A stretch of DNA of 64,000 nt from Aliiglaciecola sp. M165 (lineage in GTDB: Bacteria > Pseudomonadota > Gammaproteobacteria > Enterobacterales > Alteromonadaceae). A program made the translations under genes and the position numbers. The stretch spans positions 124,001-188,000 of the forward strand of contig NZ_VKKH01000008.1 of NCBI RefSeq assembly GCF_007197995.1, written 5' to 3'. Below, piece after piece: positions 10,801-18,600 of the stretch; the first letter of the stretch is position 1, and the number at the start of each line of letters is the position of its first letter. The notes under the pieces were generated by a model that did no database searches, was not told the DNA's origin, and saw nothing but the letters and a program-made list of their open reading frames with translations.

Positions 10801-12072
10801 GGTTAGTGCAATACGTCTGTCACCTTCTGCAAGTAATAAAATAGGCGCACTTACAGCAAAACCTGTTGTGGCATAGGGCATCTTAGCGCTGCCAAAAACT
10901 GGCCATTTACCCTGTTCATTTTGCAGTGGCTCGGCAATCCCATCCTCGGTGTCAGCATCTTGTGCGCCGTAGAGGTTGACAACAAGGTCATCGATTTGCT
11001 CGATGAACAGATTTTTTAAGCCATGAACATCATTGATGACAGTGTTGTTTACCACTAATTCATTGTCGGTTTCATAAAAAAGGTTTTTGCCTTCATCGTC
11101 TTTCCCTGCAAGCAAGGTTGTTTGTTGTTTGACTAGTTGGGGCTGGGCACGTTTGGCCAACTCAAAAATAATGTGCACTTGATCGGGTATGGCAGGATGA
11201 TGAGTGAGCCCAAGCACATCCTGGTAGTAGAAGTCTAAATGACGTTGACCAATACTATTTAGATGATTCTGAGCATATTCAAATAACCTCAAAAAACATA
11301 AAAACAGGGCCATGTGAGGTTGATGCTGGGGGTATGACTCTAACGTTTGTTCGAGCATGCTTTTTGCCTGATCAACCAAAAATACTAAGGCGTCAAAACA
11401 TTCGTTAAATCGTCCATGTAAGTGGTTAACGGTCAGATCAAATTCTAACTCGTCAGCCAGGCCCGCAGATTGAAAGGCCAAGGTATCGGAGGTAACAGTG
11501 TCGAGCTCCCAAATACTATCCAGGGTAAATAGCGCTTCATCCAATATTGGTAATCCCAAATCCACGGCGCGCAAATATTGCCCATAGACACTCTGTAAAC
11601 TTTCTTTGAGCACTGAATTGATCAATCTCTCCAATTGATTGGCAAGGCGTAAGGAAGGTGTTGCCTGTTGATACCATTGGTCAAATTGTTGTGCGAGCGC
11701 CGCCAACTGAGTGACAAGTTTGGGGTAAAGGGTTTGCTTGTCGGCAAAATTACAACTGCGGTAGGCGGTCAATTGTTTTTCGAACCCGTCTTTCACGCGC
11801 TGAACATCATATAGTTGCACAATGGCAACCTGAGTGGTTTCGTCGTTATCGATAAACGCTAGCCAATCGCCACCCGCATTATTTGACGGTGAATAAAACT
11901 GCAATAGTTGCGCATATTGTCTGGCATACATGAGTAAATCTGGCAGACCGCGCTCGTCAATTTTGACATAGTTGTGATCCAGAGCGGCCTCAAGACGTTG
12001 GCGCTGGCTCGTTCCGTCTCGTTTAAGCGGATTATGAAAACAGCAAGCGCATTGAGTCGATTCTGCAGCCAT
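7834..12072 (-). CDS. eCIS baseplate J-like protein (Afp11-like) with C-terminal Cys cluster and Ada-like zinc motif
   Basis: 1412 residues, by position and architecture the Afp11-type wedge protein. It lies between the gp25-like gene and the Afp12-like gene. The central-to-C-terminal part carries a baseplate-J-type region: TRASERLRHKQRAVSIYDYE and the following VLQQFPQIYKAKC are characteristic of this family. Two features are unusual. The first is Cys-rich ends: residues 8-11 read CACC, and about residues 1305-1322 hold CEISEEDCQGCGDCGNC. The second is a C-terminal module (about 1355-1407) of form YIGNSRTTEVHDL..., one Cys, a charged strand and YDYCAYCFGK. This resembles the metal-binding domain of Ada and similar short zinc modules, which I infer binds a metal. 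Inferred role: baseplate wedge that triggers sheath contraction. Confidence 0.85.
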   Translation of the reverse strand: MAAESTQCACCFHNPLKRDGTSQRQRLEAALDHNYVKIDERGLPDLLMYARQYAQLLQFYSPSNNAGGDWLAFIDNDETTQVAIVQLYDVQRVKDGFEKQLTAYRSCNFADKQTLYPKLVTQLAALAQQFDQWYQQATPSLRLANQLERLINSVLKESLQSVYGQYLRAVDLGLPILDEALFTLDSIWELDTVTSDTLAFQSAGLADELEFDLTVNHLHGRFNECFDALVFLVDQAKSMLEQTLESYPQHQPHMALFLCFLRLFEYAQNHLNSIGQRHLDFYYQDVLGLTHHPAIPDQVHIIFELAKRAQPQLVKQQTTLLAGKDDEGKNLFYETDNELVVNNTVINDVHGLKNLFIEQIDDLVVNLYGAQDADTEDGIAEPLQNEQGKWPVFGSAKMPYATTGFAVSAPILLLAEGDRRIALTFNVGSFDGLDKVEPQTSRVEQELKHNVSIEASCESGWSRLTTQSVSINNAQKTLTFIMSLAVTDEALVAYLADTHGAGFDSDFPILRFTLNNRGLPYQVLQFMETQVSTSETALTEAVIKEQIIEYNDEIDTFSQGQYVFEQDALYQALNDINQTGFRPSDFIDQHWALIPFVYPYQYFQFIEVNKLTIDVQVGGDQDGEEKIGLKNLVLGNDTGSVDPAKPFFPFGTIPRIGSRFLIGSQEVFSKSVYGISTKLTWGGLPETKSFNSHYATYTQYLNPVGISTPTSNDYFTGNLSILSKGQWQDLNASTAQILFDTTSESPPQIAAKQQWDIGLTTGPALHDCSAEAIIEADAKLPAFVSFDNGLNQGFISVRLNQSFLHEHYPSVLSQAAIDLPTSSPPQALPNQPYTPLIESFELSYRACESIDYQALTEADFKQRSLQLYQLGPFGNKEIFPVDDLGDKTFSHQANLVPLFTVEIPQNDSQQTSEQTAHGLFYIGLDNLVPGQNLSILFQIAEGSEDPNLPNQPVIWSYLNQTRWIDFDFTEIIQDSTNGLLRSGIVTFAMPKSISTDNTSLPTGSHWIRAAVGQDTLSVPNMIALHPQAATASFADNNNSESHLQSPLPAGSISKLKSRIAAIKSVSQPYASFSGQTKETDQAFYTRASERLRHKQRAVSIYDYERLVLQQFPQIYKAKCINHTSRCSEHAPGYVRMIVVPNLRNQNAIDPLKPQISLNTLTEISDFLQQYASNFVRINVTNPNYEEIKVHFNVQFQAGLDKGFYTGVLNGDIVKFLSPWLYDEGADLTFGGRVHRSSILKTIEDLPYVDFVTDFTMDQVKADGTLLNIEEAVATCASSALVSAATHDIQHDITPCVSYTGKNRCEISEEDCQGCGDCGNCNDKKDNNEQATQVNESVESIKKHRLQRPLTKTSRYIGNSRTTEVHDLSNQQQGCYIERIRKDRVKSFRSLDEALKQGYDYCAYCFGKEKSTR

Positions 12073-12083
12073 GAATTCTCACC

Positions 12084-12494
12084 TCATCCAATCTCCGTTC
12101 CCTCTTCTAAGTAGAAGGGGTAAACGAAGTTGTTTCGGGTGTTGGTGGTTGCAACTTTGTATTGAATGTCGATGTCAATTCGGCCTTCAAGGGGCTGCGG
12201 AATAAGTAGTACGTCGATCAAAATAATGCGCGGTTCAAAATACAAAATGGCAGTTTTGATCAGGTCTTTGATATAGGCTTGCAATCCGGTATCGACGGGC
12301 TCAAATAGCAGCTTATGTAAGTTGCAACCATACTTGGGTTGCATGACGCGTTCACCCACGTCGGTCGACAGTAAAATTTCTAAGCTTGAAGCAATATCTT
12401 CTTCATCACTCAGCATGTCGATACTCTTGGCGCTTTTGTTAAAGGTTGGGGGGAATCCCCAACCTTTGCCTAGAAACGAATACTCGGCTGCCAT
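12084..12494 (-). CDS. eCIS baseplate wedge protein, GPW/gp25 family (Afp9-like)
   Basis: 136 residues, the usual size for gp25-like lysozyme-fold wedge proteins. It begins MAAEYSFLGKGWGFPPTF and contains the diagnostic ILLSTDVGERVMQPKYGC segment, corresponding to the 'I-L-x-T-x-x-G-E-R-x-M-x-P-x-F-G' motif of the family, followed by a C-terminal helix-strand pair. In contractile systems this protein anchors the sheath to the baseplate and is needed for sheath polymerisation. The gene is tightly coupled to the PAAR gene upstream: the GGAGGT encoding the last two glycines of PAAR doubles as its Shine-Dalgarno, four bases before the ATG. Strong family call. Confidence 0.93.
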   Translation of the reverse strand: MAAEYSFLGKGWGFPPTFNKSAKSIDMLSDEEDIASSLEILLSTDVGERVMQPKYGCNLHKLLFEPVDTGLQAYIKDLIKTAILYFEPRIILIDVLLIPQPLEGRIDIDIQYKVATTNTRNNFVYPFYLEEGTEIG

Positions 12495-12495
12495 G

Positions 12496-12777
12496 TTAAC
12501 CTCCGATCATCACTGTTGGCTCGCCCACCGCTGCCATCGCACCACAAATACAGGTGTCTGTAGTGCGTAGTGCTGGCATGCCCCCAATCAGCACTGTAGC
12601 GCTACCCATGGGAAAGGGGCTGACTGTCGGTAAATGAGCAGGCGGTGGGATCACGCAGACATGCTGATCAGTGGCGATTGCCGCAGGCATACCACCAATG
12701 AGAACCGTGGCAACGCCCGGTCCCACAATGGTGCCGCCATGGGTGCTGGTATCTGTCACACGTGCCGCTGCTGGCAT
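12496..12777 (-). CDS. eCIS spike-tip PAAR protein (Afp10-like)
   Basis: 93 residues composed almost wholly of a PAAR domain: MPAAARVTDTSTHGG at the start, two ATVLIGGMPA repeats and a final GEPTVMIGG. The His and Cys residues spread through the repeats (THGG, DQHVC, TDTCICG) fit the zinc site that stabilises the sharp PAAR cone at the tip of the VgrG-like spike. No effector extension is present, so it is a structural tip. It lies between the spike gene and the gp25-like gene. Confidence 0.95.
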   Translation of the reverse strand: MPAAARVTDTSTHGGTIVGPGVATVLIGGMPAAIATDQHVCVIPPPAHLPTVSPFPMGSATVLIGGMPALRTTDTCICGAMAAVGEPTVMIGG

Positions 12778-12842
12778 AATAAATGGTCTCCTGTGTTAAC
12801 AATGTTCTGGCAATTAACCTGAACCTGAACATCTTTTATGGG

Positions 12843-14591
12843 TTAATTAATCTGTACTAGGCTGCCTTTGACTGTCATGGTGCCCCCCGATGACACTTCG
12901 GCGCTACTGCTGCCTTCGGCTTTAAATTCTGCCGATGCCTTGGGAGAAATATTGGTGCCCTCGATGTTGACGTCCCCCGATGCCGTCAAATTGATATCCG
13001 CTGCGCTGGTAAGGCTGATCCCATCAGAATTCATCAGGATTTCATTGCCGTTTTCATCGGTAAAGGTGATGCTGCCTTCGTCGTCGCTGAACAAAAAGCT
13101 ATTGCCGTTCGGGGTTTCTAAGGTCACAGTGTTTTTGTCGTCATTGAAAATCAATTTCATTTCGCTTCGTGATACATAACCTTTTTCGTGATTGTCGTCA
13201 GTCGCTTCTAACGGAGCGGGTTTGGCGCTACTGTGTAACATGCCTAGCACGACTGGGTGGCGTGGGTCGTCGTTTAAAAAACCTAATGCGACCTCGTCGC
13301 CAATTTCGGGTAAGAAGAAGGAGCCTCGATTCTCTCCAGCATCTAAGGTGGCGACTCTTGCCCAAATACCTTCTTCACTTGGGTCAATCATCGGCGTGCG
13401 AACCTGAATGCGATGTTCACCGTCAGGATCTTCCAATGACGTGACCAGGCCTAGCTGCAACCCTGATAAACCCGGTAATAGGCCACTTGCCTTGTGAGAT
13501 TGAGGATCCTTTGTTAGTTGCTCAAAGTGTTCAGGGGACAAGCCCAGTTGAATGTCTGTTTCCCAATTTTTATCGTTGATTTCATGATGAACGCCCGAGA
13601 CTAAAACTTGGCCATTGAACCTGTCACCCATACCTTTAATTTCAATCAAATCGCCAGGTTTGACCGCCGATACCCCCTGAACTTTGACCCGTCCTCGCAC
13701 TTTTGAATAGGCACTGCTCATCCAATTGGCATCAGCCCAGGCTTGCAGTTCGTCATCTTTGACCGCACCGCCATGTTTGAGTTTGTATGCATCAAGACCG
13801 ATCACATCAGCCAGCTCGGTGGCTTGCAAGTTGCCTGGCGTGGTGGCACCGGGGTCAACCGCGTCAATCTCAAACATTTCTTGATTCGCTGGATCCCAGG
13901 AAAGAGATTGCATGGCCGAGAATTGATCTCTTGCATCAACGAACATTTCTATGTCTAACACATTGCCACCGTAGGCGAGGGATAACACTGGATCACCAGA
14001 AGGATCCGGGGCTTTCGCGACTAAGCTGCCGTCTTGGGTGACAATGAGTTTGCCATTGGCTTGAGCACGGGCCAGGGCAAAATCCCAGTCAGTGGCATAA
14101 AATTGCACGATAAAAGGGTGGGTGACATCGGTGGATTCTATGTCGGTTTTTAAACCAGCATTACCGGCCAGCTCTTCGATGACATCTGAATCCAAACTAT
14201 CGTAAAAATAGGCGCTTTTCGGGCCAATTGTCATTTTGACAGCGGCGTCTCGGCATTCCAGCTTCAAATACGATTGCTGACTTTTGTGCACCCGCAGGCT
14301 GTGGCGAATGATGATGCCTTTAAAAATCACTTCTTCATTGCCGTGATAGCCTGCGCTTATTTCTATCTCGACACCCGGTTTAAAGGCCTCATCATTACTG
14401 GCTTTAAAATCTTGTGTGGCCGGATCGCCGTCGAGGATCACGATGTCAGCGCTGGCAACGCGATTGAATTCACGATTAACAATAATCCCCTTGATTTGAA
14501 ATTCACCGCTAATCTGATTGCCGTCAGCACTGATTTTAAAGCTCGGACGATCCGCAGGAGCTGGGGTGGGAATTTTAAGCTCGTCTGCCAT
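12843..14591 (-). CDS. eCIS spike protein, VgrG/gpV-like (Afp8-like)
   Basis: 582 residues. The N-terminal part matches the gp27-like hub fold of VgrG proteins: a region around residues 20-80 with VNREFNRVASADIVILDGDP, then AKPGDLIEIKGMGDRFNGQV. From about residue 370 there is an OB-fold/gp5-like segment, GLVTSLEDPDGEHRIQVRTP and ARVATLDAGENRGSFFLPEI, the classic phage-baseplate-V signature. The C terminus is a beta-helix needle with repeating short strands (SADINLTASGDVNIEG and similar). It would form the trimeric spike beneath the tube and carry the PAAR tip. No enzymatic C-terminal extension is visible. Its ATG lies four bases after the stop of the LysM adaptor gene. Confidence 0.93.
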   Translation of the reverse strand: MADELKIPTPAPADRPSFKISADGNQISGEFQIKGIIVNREFNRVASADIVILDGDPATQDFKASNDEAFKPGVEIEISAGYHGNEEVIFKGIIIRHSLRVHKSQQSYLKLECRDAAVKMTIGPKSAYFYDSLDSDVIEELAGNAGLKTDIESTDVTHPFIVQFYATDWDFALARAQANGKLIVTQDGSLVAKAPDPSGDPVLSLAYGGNVLDIEMFVDARDQFSAMQSLSWDPANQEMFEIDAVDPGATTPGNLQATELADVIGLDAYKLKHGGAVKDDELQAWADANWMSSAYSKVRGRVKVQGVSAVKPGDLIEIKGMGDRFNGQVLVSGVHHEINDKNWETDIQLGLSPEHFEQLTKDPQSHKASGLLPGLSGLQLGLVTSLEDPDGEHRIQVRTPMIDPSEEGIWARVATLDAGENRGSFFLPEIGDEVALGFLNDDPRHPVVLGMLHSSAKPAPLEATDDNHEKGYVSRSEMKLIFNDDKNTVTLETPNGNSFLFSDDEGSITFTDENGNEILMNSDGISLTSAADINLTASGDVNIEGTNISPKASAEFKAEGSSSAEVSSGGTMTVKGSLVQIN

Positions 14592-14595
14592 CTGA

Positions 14596-15321
14596 TCACG
14601 CCTCGCCAGTTAGATCTTTGATCGGGGGGAAAGCCAGCACCTGGCCTCGTTGCAATCGGCGATAATTTAATAGCTTATTGTAATGGGCGACTTGTAAATA
14701 ACGTCCGGGTTCGCCGTAGTATTTATGCGCCAAAAGACTAAGATGCTCTCCTTGTTCTACGGTGTGCAAGTGAGTGAGATCTGGCGAGCTTTTGCGCTCC
14801 TCCGCCACTCTTAAAGCGTCTTCAACATTTTCTGAGAAGTTCGCTTTAACCTTAGCGCGCAGAGGATAACCATCAGATTTAAACAAGGTGTAGGTGACTT
14901 CTGCGGATTTGAGCACACATTTTGAGATCAGTGCGCCCCAGCTAAGTTTTAGATAAAGAGGACGATGGATTTCGCCATCATGTTTGCCGGTCACCGTTAG
15001 AAAACGCTCAACAGTGCTTTGTACATCCATTTCTGGCACCACCGCGCCTGTGCCATCAAACAAAAAGTCGAAGGTATATTCTTGCGGCTTTATTTTGCCA
15101 AATACTTGTGGACTGCCCGTGTCACCTTGCCCTTGACGTTCCTCGTATTCAATGTCGTATTTCTGGGTGTAAGTGTTGGGATTAAAGATCACCTCAAATT
15201 GATCCACCGCAGCACCGGAATAGTCGGCTTCTCGGTAGGCTTCAATTAGCATCTTTTTCAACTCACCACTCACATCACTCTCCAGATTTTCTGTGTGGAA
15301 TGCAGAGGTTTTTCGCTGCAC
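14596..15321 (-). CDS. eCIS LysM-containing baseplate adaptor (Afp7-like)
   Basis: 241 residues. The N-terminal two thirds contain EVIFNPNTYTQKYDIEYE and PQEYTFDFLFDGTG, typical of the CIS tail protein that connects the tube to the spike. The C-terminal ~55 residues are a LysM domain: HTVEQGEHLSLLAHKYYGEP followed by ARG-type spacing and LQRGQVLAFPP. In Afp/PVC particles this protein adapts between inner tube and spike hub; the LysM fold is used structurally there and is related to gp53 of T4. The context immediately upstream of the VgrG-like spike gene agrees. Confidence 0.92.
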   Translation of the reverse strand: MQRKTSAFHTENLESDVSGELKKMLIEAYREADYSGAAVDQFEVIFNPNTYTQKYDIEYEERQGQGDTGSPQVFGKIKPQEYTFDFLFDGTGAVVPEMDVQSTVERFLTVTGKHDGEIHRPLYLKLSWGALISKCVLKSAEVTYTLFKSDGYPLRAKVKANFSENVEDALRVAEERKSSPDLTHLHTVEQGEHLSLLAHKYYGEPGRYLQVAHYNKLLNYRRLQRGQVLAFPPIKDLTGEA

Positions 15322-15332
15322 TCATGGCCTTA

Positions 15333-15503
15333 TCAACGTTCCTGTTTACGCCTTAAAATGTCCATCACTTGCTCAACACATTCAGCAATGATTTCTTGCT
15401 TCATGGCTTCCTTATCAGCGGCCTTAGGCGCTGCGTTGGCCTTGTTACCTTGTTGCTCACCGACAGTGGCACGGATCACGAGTTCTTTAATTTCAATGGG
15501 CAT
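15333..15503 (-). CDS. Small eCIS protein, DUF5908 family
   Basis: 56 residues beginning MPIEIKELVIRATV, the typical opening of DUF5908, a short family found between tube and LysM genes in many eCIS clusters. An upstream in-frame ATG at 15575 exists but would overlap the end of the second tube gene and adds 24 residues unlike the family, so I place the start at 15503. The C terminus is a charged amphipathic helix (CVEQVMDILRRKQER). No function is established; the conserved position suggests an assembly or connector role. Confidence 0.85.
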   Translation of the reverse strand: MPIEIKELVIRATVGEQQGNKANAAPKAADKEAMKQEIIAECVEQVMDILRRKQER

Positions 15504-15519
15504 GTTGTCTTCCGTTTTG

Positions 15520-15975
15520 TCAGACTTTTCTAAAGCGTTTATAAACCAATTCCATTGATTCAATAGCCAATGCATTCTCTTGTGCTTTGAGGTCCGACAA
15601 CGACCATTTCACAGGGTAGGCGGCGCTAAATACCCATTCAGCTAACGGCGCGTCCTCGGCATCTAAAAGCGTCACGACTATGTCTCTTGGATTGAATTTA
15701 AAGTCTTCGACAGCGCTTCTCACCCACTTACCGACCTTGGAGTCTTCGATGTATCCGCGTTTTAACGACAAATTGCCGTATTTAGCTCCGGTCGGCAGCT
15801 TGTGTGCATACTCATTTAAGCCACCTTCCTTGAATTCTTCGGTGGTGATTTCAGCGCTAAGCCCAGAGACCTCTTGAAAGCGGTTGTCTTTTTGTTCCGA
15901 AAATCCGCCGCTGCCGTCATGAGAGTTAGGGCCAAACTCAACCTTAAAATGAAATACAACGGGCATATCGTACAT
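15520..15975 (-). CDS. eCIS inner tube protein 2 (phage tail tube family)
   Basis: 151 residues, gp19/Hcp-like tail tube protein. Hallmarks are FQEVSGLSAEITTEEFKEGG near residue 33, the GLNEYAHKLPTGAKYGNLSL segment with the conserved LKRG turn, and ENALAIESMELVYKRF at the C terminus. It would polymerise as hexameric rings inside the sheath. It is clearly diverged from the first tube gene just upstream and is slightly longer, with an N-terminal insertion (PNSHDGSGGFSEQKDN). In multi-tube systems one copy often forms the tube-initiating ring next to the spike; its proximity to the LysM gene makes that likely here. Confidence 0.92.
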   Translation of the reverse strand: MYDMPVVFHFKVEFGPNSHDGSGGFSEQKDNRFQEVSGLSAEITTEEFKEGGLNEYAHKLPTGAKYGNLSLKRGYIEDSKVGKWVRSAVEDFKFNPRDIVVTLLDAEDAPLAEWVFSAAYPVKWSLSDLKAQENALAIESMELVYKRFRKV

Positions 15976-16006
15976 CGCGATAACCTTTTTAATTCAATGG
16001 GTTGCA

Positions 16007-16435
16007 TTAACCGTTAGCGATTTTGACGCCTTCATGGGCAATCTCAATCGACTCGATGGCGGCTTCGTTGCCACTGGCTTTTAGATCAGGCGAAGTCAGT
16101 TTTGTAGGCCAGGCATTGATAATATTCCAGGTCATCACCGGGCTACCTTCTTCATCGAGCAAGGAAATGTTGATGTCTCGTCGCTCAATTTGATTGAGAT
16201 TGATCTCGTTTAGCCAATCAAAATATTCGTTATCATTGGCAAACACACCGCGCTTAAGGGTGATGTTGCCGTACTTTTTAAGACCGGGCATTTTGATGGT
16301 TGAATACTCGGGCGCGATACCGTCTCTGTATTCAATCATTTGTACTTCAATGTTGAGTCCTGTGACTTCAGAAAAACCGATGTTGGTGCCACCCCAATCA
16401 ACTCTGAATGAAAAAACCGTTAATGGATATGCCAT
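16007..16435 (-). CDS. eCIS inner tube protein 1 (phage tail tube family)
   Basis: 142 residues beginning MAYPLTVFSFRVDWGG, then GFSEVTGLNIEVQMIEYRDG, and KMPGLKKYGNITLKRG, all standard for the conserved tail-tube family of eCIS and R-type systems. The C terminus EAAIESIEIAHEG is the usual closing strand-helix. Being directly downstream of the sheath gene, it is the likely main tube subunit. Spacing to the sheath gene is about 60 bases. Confidence 0.93.
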   Translation of the reverse strand: MAYPLTVFSFRVDWGGTNIGFSEVTGLNIEVQMIEYRDGIAPEYSTIKMPGLKKYGNITLKRGVFANDNEYFDWLNEINLNQIERRDINISLLDEEGSPVMTWNIINAWPTKLTSPDLKASGNEAAIESIEIAHEGVKIANG

Positions 16436-16497
16436 GACATTTTCCTTTCAACTTTCTAATCGTTACATTTTGGGCTTCCCCAACTCATACACTCAGC

Positions 16498-18570
16498 TTA
16501 GGATTCCTGTAACTTGTGCATAAATTTGAGGATGATGAATTCAGCGGGTCTGACCGCGGCCATGCCAATTTCGACATACAGACGACCTTCCAGAATATCT
16601 TGTGCTGTCATCGTTTCTCCCAAGCCGATTTTGACAAAAAACGCCTCTTCAGGTGTCGAGCCCGCCAGCGCACCTTCGCGCCATTTCTGGATCAGGTAAT
16701 TGTCAATCATGCCTTTTATCTTGCTCCACAACTGGGCGGTGTTTGGTTCAAATACTGCCCAAGCAGTGGATTTTTTGACCGACTCTTCAACCATGTTGAA
16801 AAAGCGCCGTACTGGTACATAACGCCATTCGTTGTCGTTACCGGCTAAAGTTCGGGCTCCCCAAACAATGGTGCCGCGACCAGTAAAGGTGCGAATTGCA
16901 TTAATTGACTTACCGCCCGTTACATCCACATTGAGCGATTCCTGTTCATTGGAATCAATGGCTTCAACAGGTCCTCGCACCGCATTGACGCTGACATTAG
17001 CAGGGGCTTTCCATACGCCTCTGGCGTTGTCAACAAAGGCATAAAGGCCTGCGACAGAGCCTGATGGAGGGACTTTGGAATATTCACGTTTGATATGTTC
17101 AACAATATTGCCAACAATGGTGTGAGTTTCGTAGAGGGTCGCTTGAGTGATATCCACATGGGTCTGCGCCGCTTCGAGCATGTCATTGACAAAATTGTTG
17201 ATGCCATCAAATATGGCATCGATACTGACAATCTCGTCGGTGGGTGTAGAGGTTGGGTCGGGTTTGCCTACCAAGATATTTAGCGCAGTGGCTTTGGCAC
17301 CTGCCGCTACTGCATAATCTGTTGTGGTCGCGGCGATTTCTGAAACAATGTCGCCATCGGCAGGAGAGCTGTCGAATTCATCCAGCCATCCGGTTGCATC
17401 ATATTCCACATAACGGGTGTTCACTGCTGCCGCATCATTGGTGGTCAGGGCAATCACATCGGCATTTTTTTCCACAGCAACCAAATCATGAATAGACGAT
17501 TTGAGTTTGTCTTTTGCATAGGCTGCTAAATCCAGCTTGAGGTTGTCGCCGAGTAAATCGGTTGCTAATTCAGGCAATTCGCTCGTCACGCTTTGCACAA
17601 AATCCAGCAACGCGGTGAGATCTGCCGCGGCATTGGCATCATCAGACGCCATCAATGCATTACGCAAAGTGGCGTAACGGGCCTTTAATGAATTTTCGTT
17701 TTGTCCAGTCAGAATATCCGACACCATCGTGCTTAGCGTGACCTGATCTGTCAATGCAGTTTTCGCTGTGGTCACCAACGCATTGAGATCGGCGTCTGCG
17801 GTAAGCTCCTCGAGGGCCTGTGGTGTGCCATCGGTTAATGTGACACTGTCTTGAAATACCTTCATGTTGATGGTTTTTTTGTACGCTGTATGCAGCCAAG
17901 GAGCGTAGGCAGCGCCATATTTGAGGTTGTTGATGCCGATATTGTTTCTAAACTCCTCGACGGCTTCATCCAACTCACGGTCTGATGTTTCATACAAATC
18001 AAACAAGCCAACACGGTCCTGTAAATTGGCACATTGCGCTAAGGTGCGCTGCTGCAAGGTGTAAAACGCAGCCGTATCGGTTAACAAGGGCGCATCGGGG
18101 TACAAAATAATGGTTGGCTCATCGTATTTTTCAAGGCGTTTTAAACCGACAGACAACCCAGGAAAATTGGCTGGGTCCGCGCTATTGCCCAAGGTCACAT
18201 CATCACTAAAGGAGCCAACAGACACGATATAGCAGTCGCCACCGCCATTATCGAAAAATTGCCGTAAGGCTTCGTATAAATAAAAACGTTTGCTGGGCTG
18301 TACAGCAGTCACTGCAAAATTATTGTTTTGATCGACGGTGATCGCGACACTTTCGCCAGTGTCACTAGCGATGTCGTATTCACCACCAAATAAAGAGACA
18401 AAATCCAAAAGCGATGAAATTTTTGTCGGGACATTGGTTAATCCTTCACCCTTTTTTTCTGCTTTTTGTGTATAGCCAATAAATGCCGGAATTGCGGTTT
18501 CAACTTCCGCAACAGAAGGAGGAAATATCGAGATTTCCTTTACGTAAACACCTGGGGTTTTATATGCCAT
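16498..18570 (-). CDS. eCIS contractile sheath protein with large central insertion
   Basis: 690 residues. The N terminus (MAYKTPGVYVKEISIFPPSV, then TAIPAFIGYTQKA) and C terminus (LYVEIGMAAVRPAEFIILKF) are the canonical contractile-sheath ends that interlock subunits. The C-terminal core includes VWGARTLAGNDNEWRYVPVR and FFNMVEESVKKSTAWAVFEP, both strongly conserved. Between the two conserved halves, about residues 244-495, lies an Ala/Asp/Thr-rich helical segment of some 250 residues that I do not recognise. It probably forms an extra domain on the outer sheath surface. There is only one sheath gene, whereas Afp has three. Start at ATG 18570. Confidence 0.93.
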   Translation of the reverse strand: MAYKTPGVYVKEISIFPPSVAEVETAIPAFIGYTQKAEKKGEGLTNVPTKISSLLDFVSLFGGEYDIASDTGESVAITVDQNNNFAVTAVQPSKRFYLYEALRQFFDNGGGDCYIVSVGSFSDDVTLGNSADPANFPGLSVGLKRLEKYDEPTIILYPDAPLLTDTAAFYTLQQRTLAQCANLQDRVGLFDLYETSDRELDEAVEEFRNNIGINNLKYGAAYAPWLHTAYKKTINMKVFQDSVTLTDGTPQALEELTADADLNALVTTAKTALTDQVTLSTMVSDILTGQNENSLKARYATLRNALMASDDANAAADLTALLDFVQSVTSELPELATDLLGDNLKLDLAAYAKDKLKSSIHDLVAVEKNADVIALTTNDAAAVNTRYVEYDATGWLDEFDSSPADGDIVSEIAATTTDYAVAAGAKATALNILVGKPDPTSTPTDEIVSIDAIFDGINNFVNDMLEAAQTHVDITQATLYETHTIVGNIVEHIKREYSKVPPSGSVAGLYAFVDNARGVWKAPANVSVNAVRGPVEAIDSNEQESLNVDVTGGKSINAIRTFTGRGTIVWGARTLAGNDNEWRYVPVRRFFNMVEESVKKSTAWAVFEPNTAQLWSKIKGMIDNYLIQKWREGALAGSTPEEAFFVKIGLGETMTAQDILEGRLYVEIGMAAVRPAEFIILKFMHKLQES

Positions 18571-18600
18571 AGTATTACCTGCTCTGTGAGATGACGTTCA

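Noticed and set aside
12496-14591. Type VI secretion system (VgrG-PAAR)
   Set aside because: The membrane complex genes (TssJ, TssL, TssM) and TssB/C sheath pair are missing; the LysM adaptor, gp25 and single long sheath fit an eCIS.
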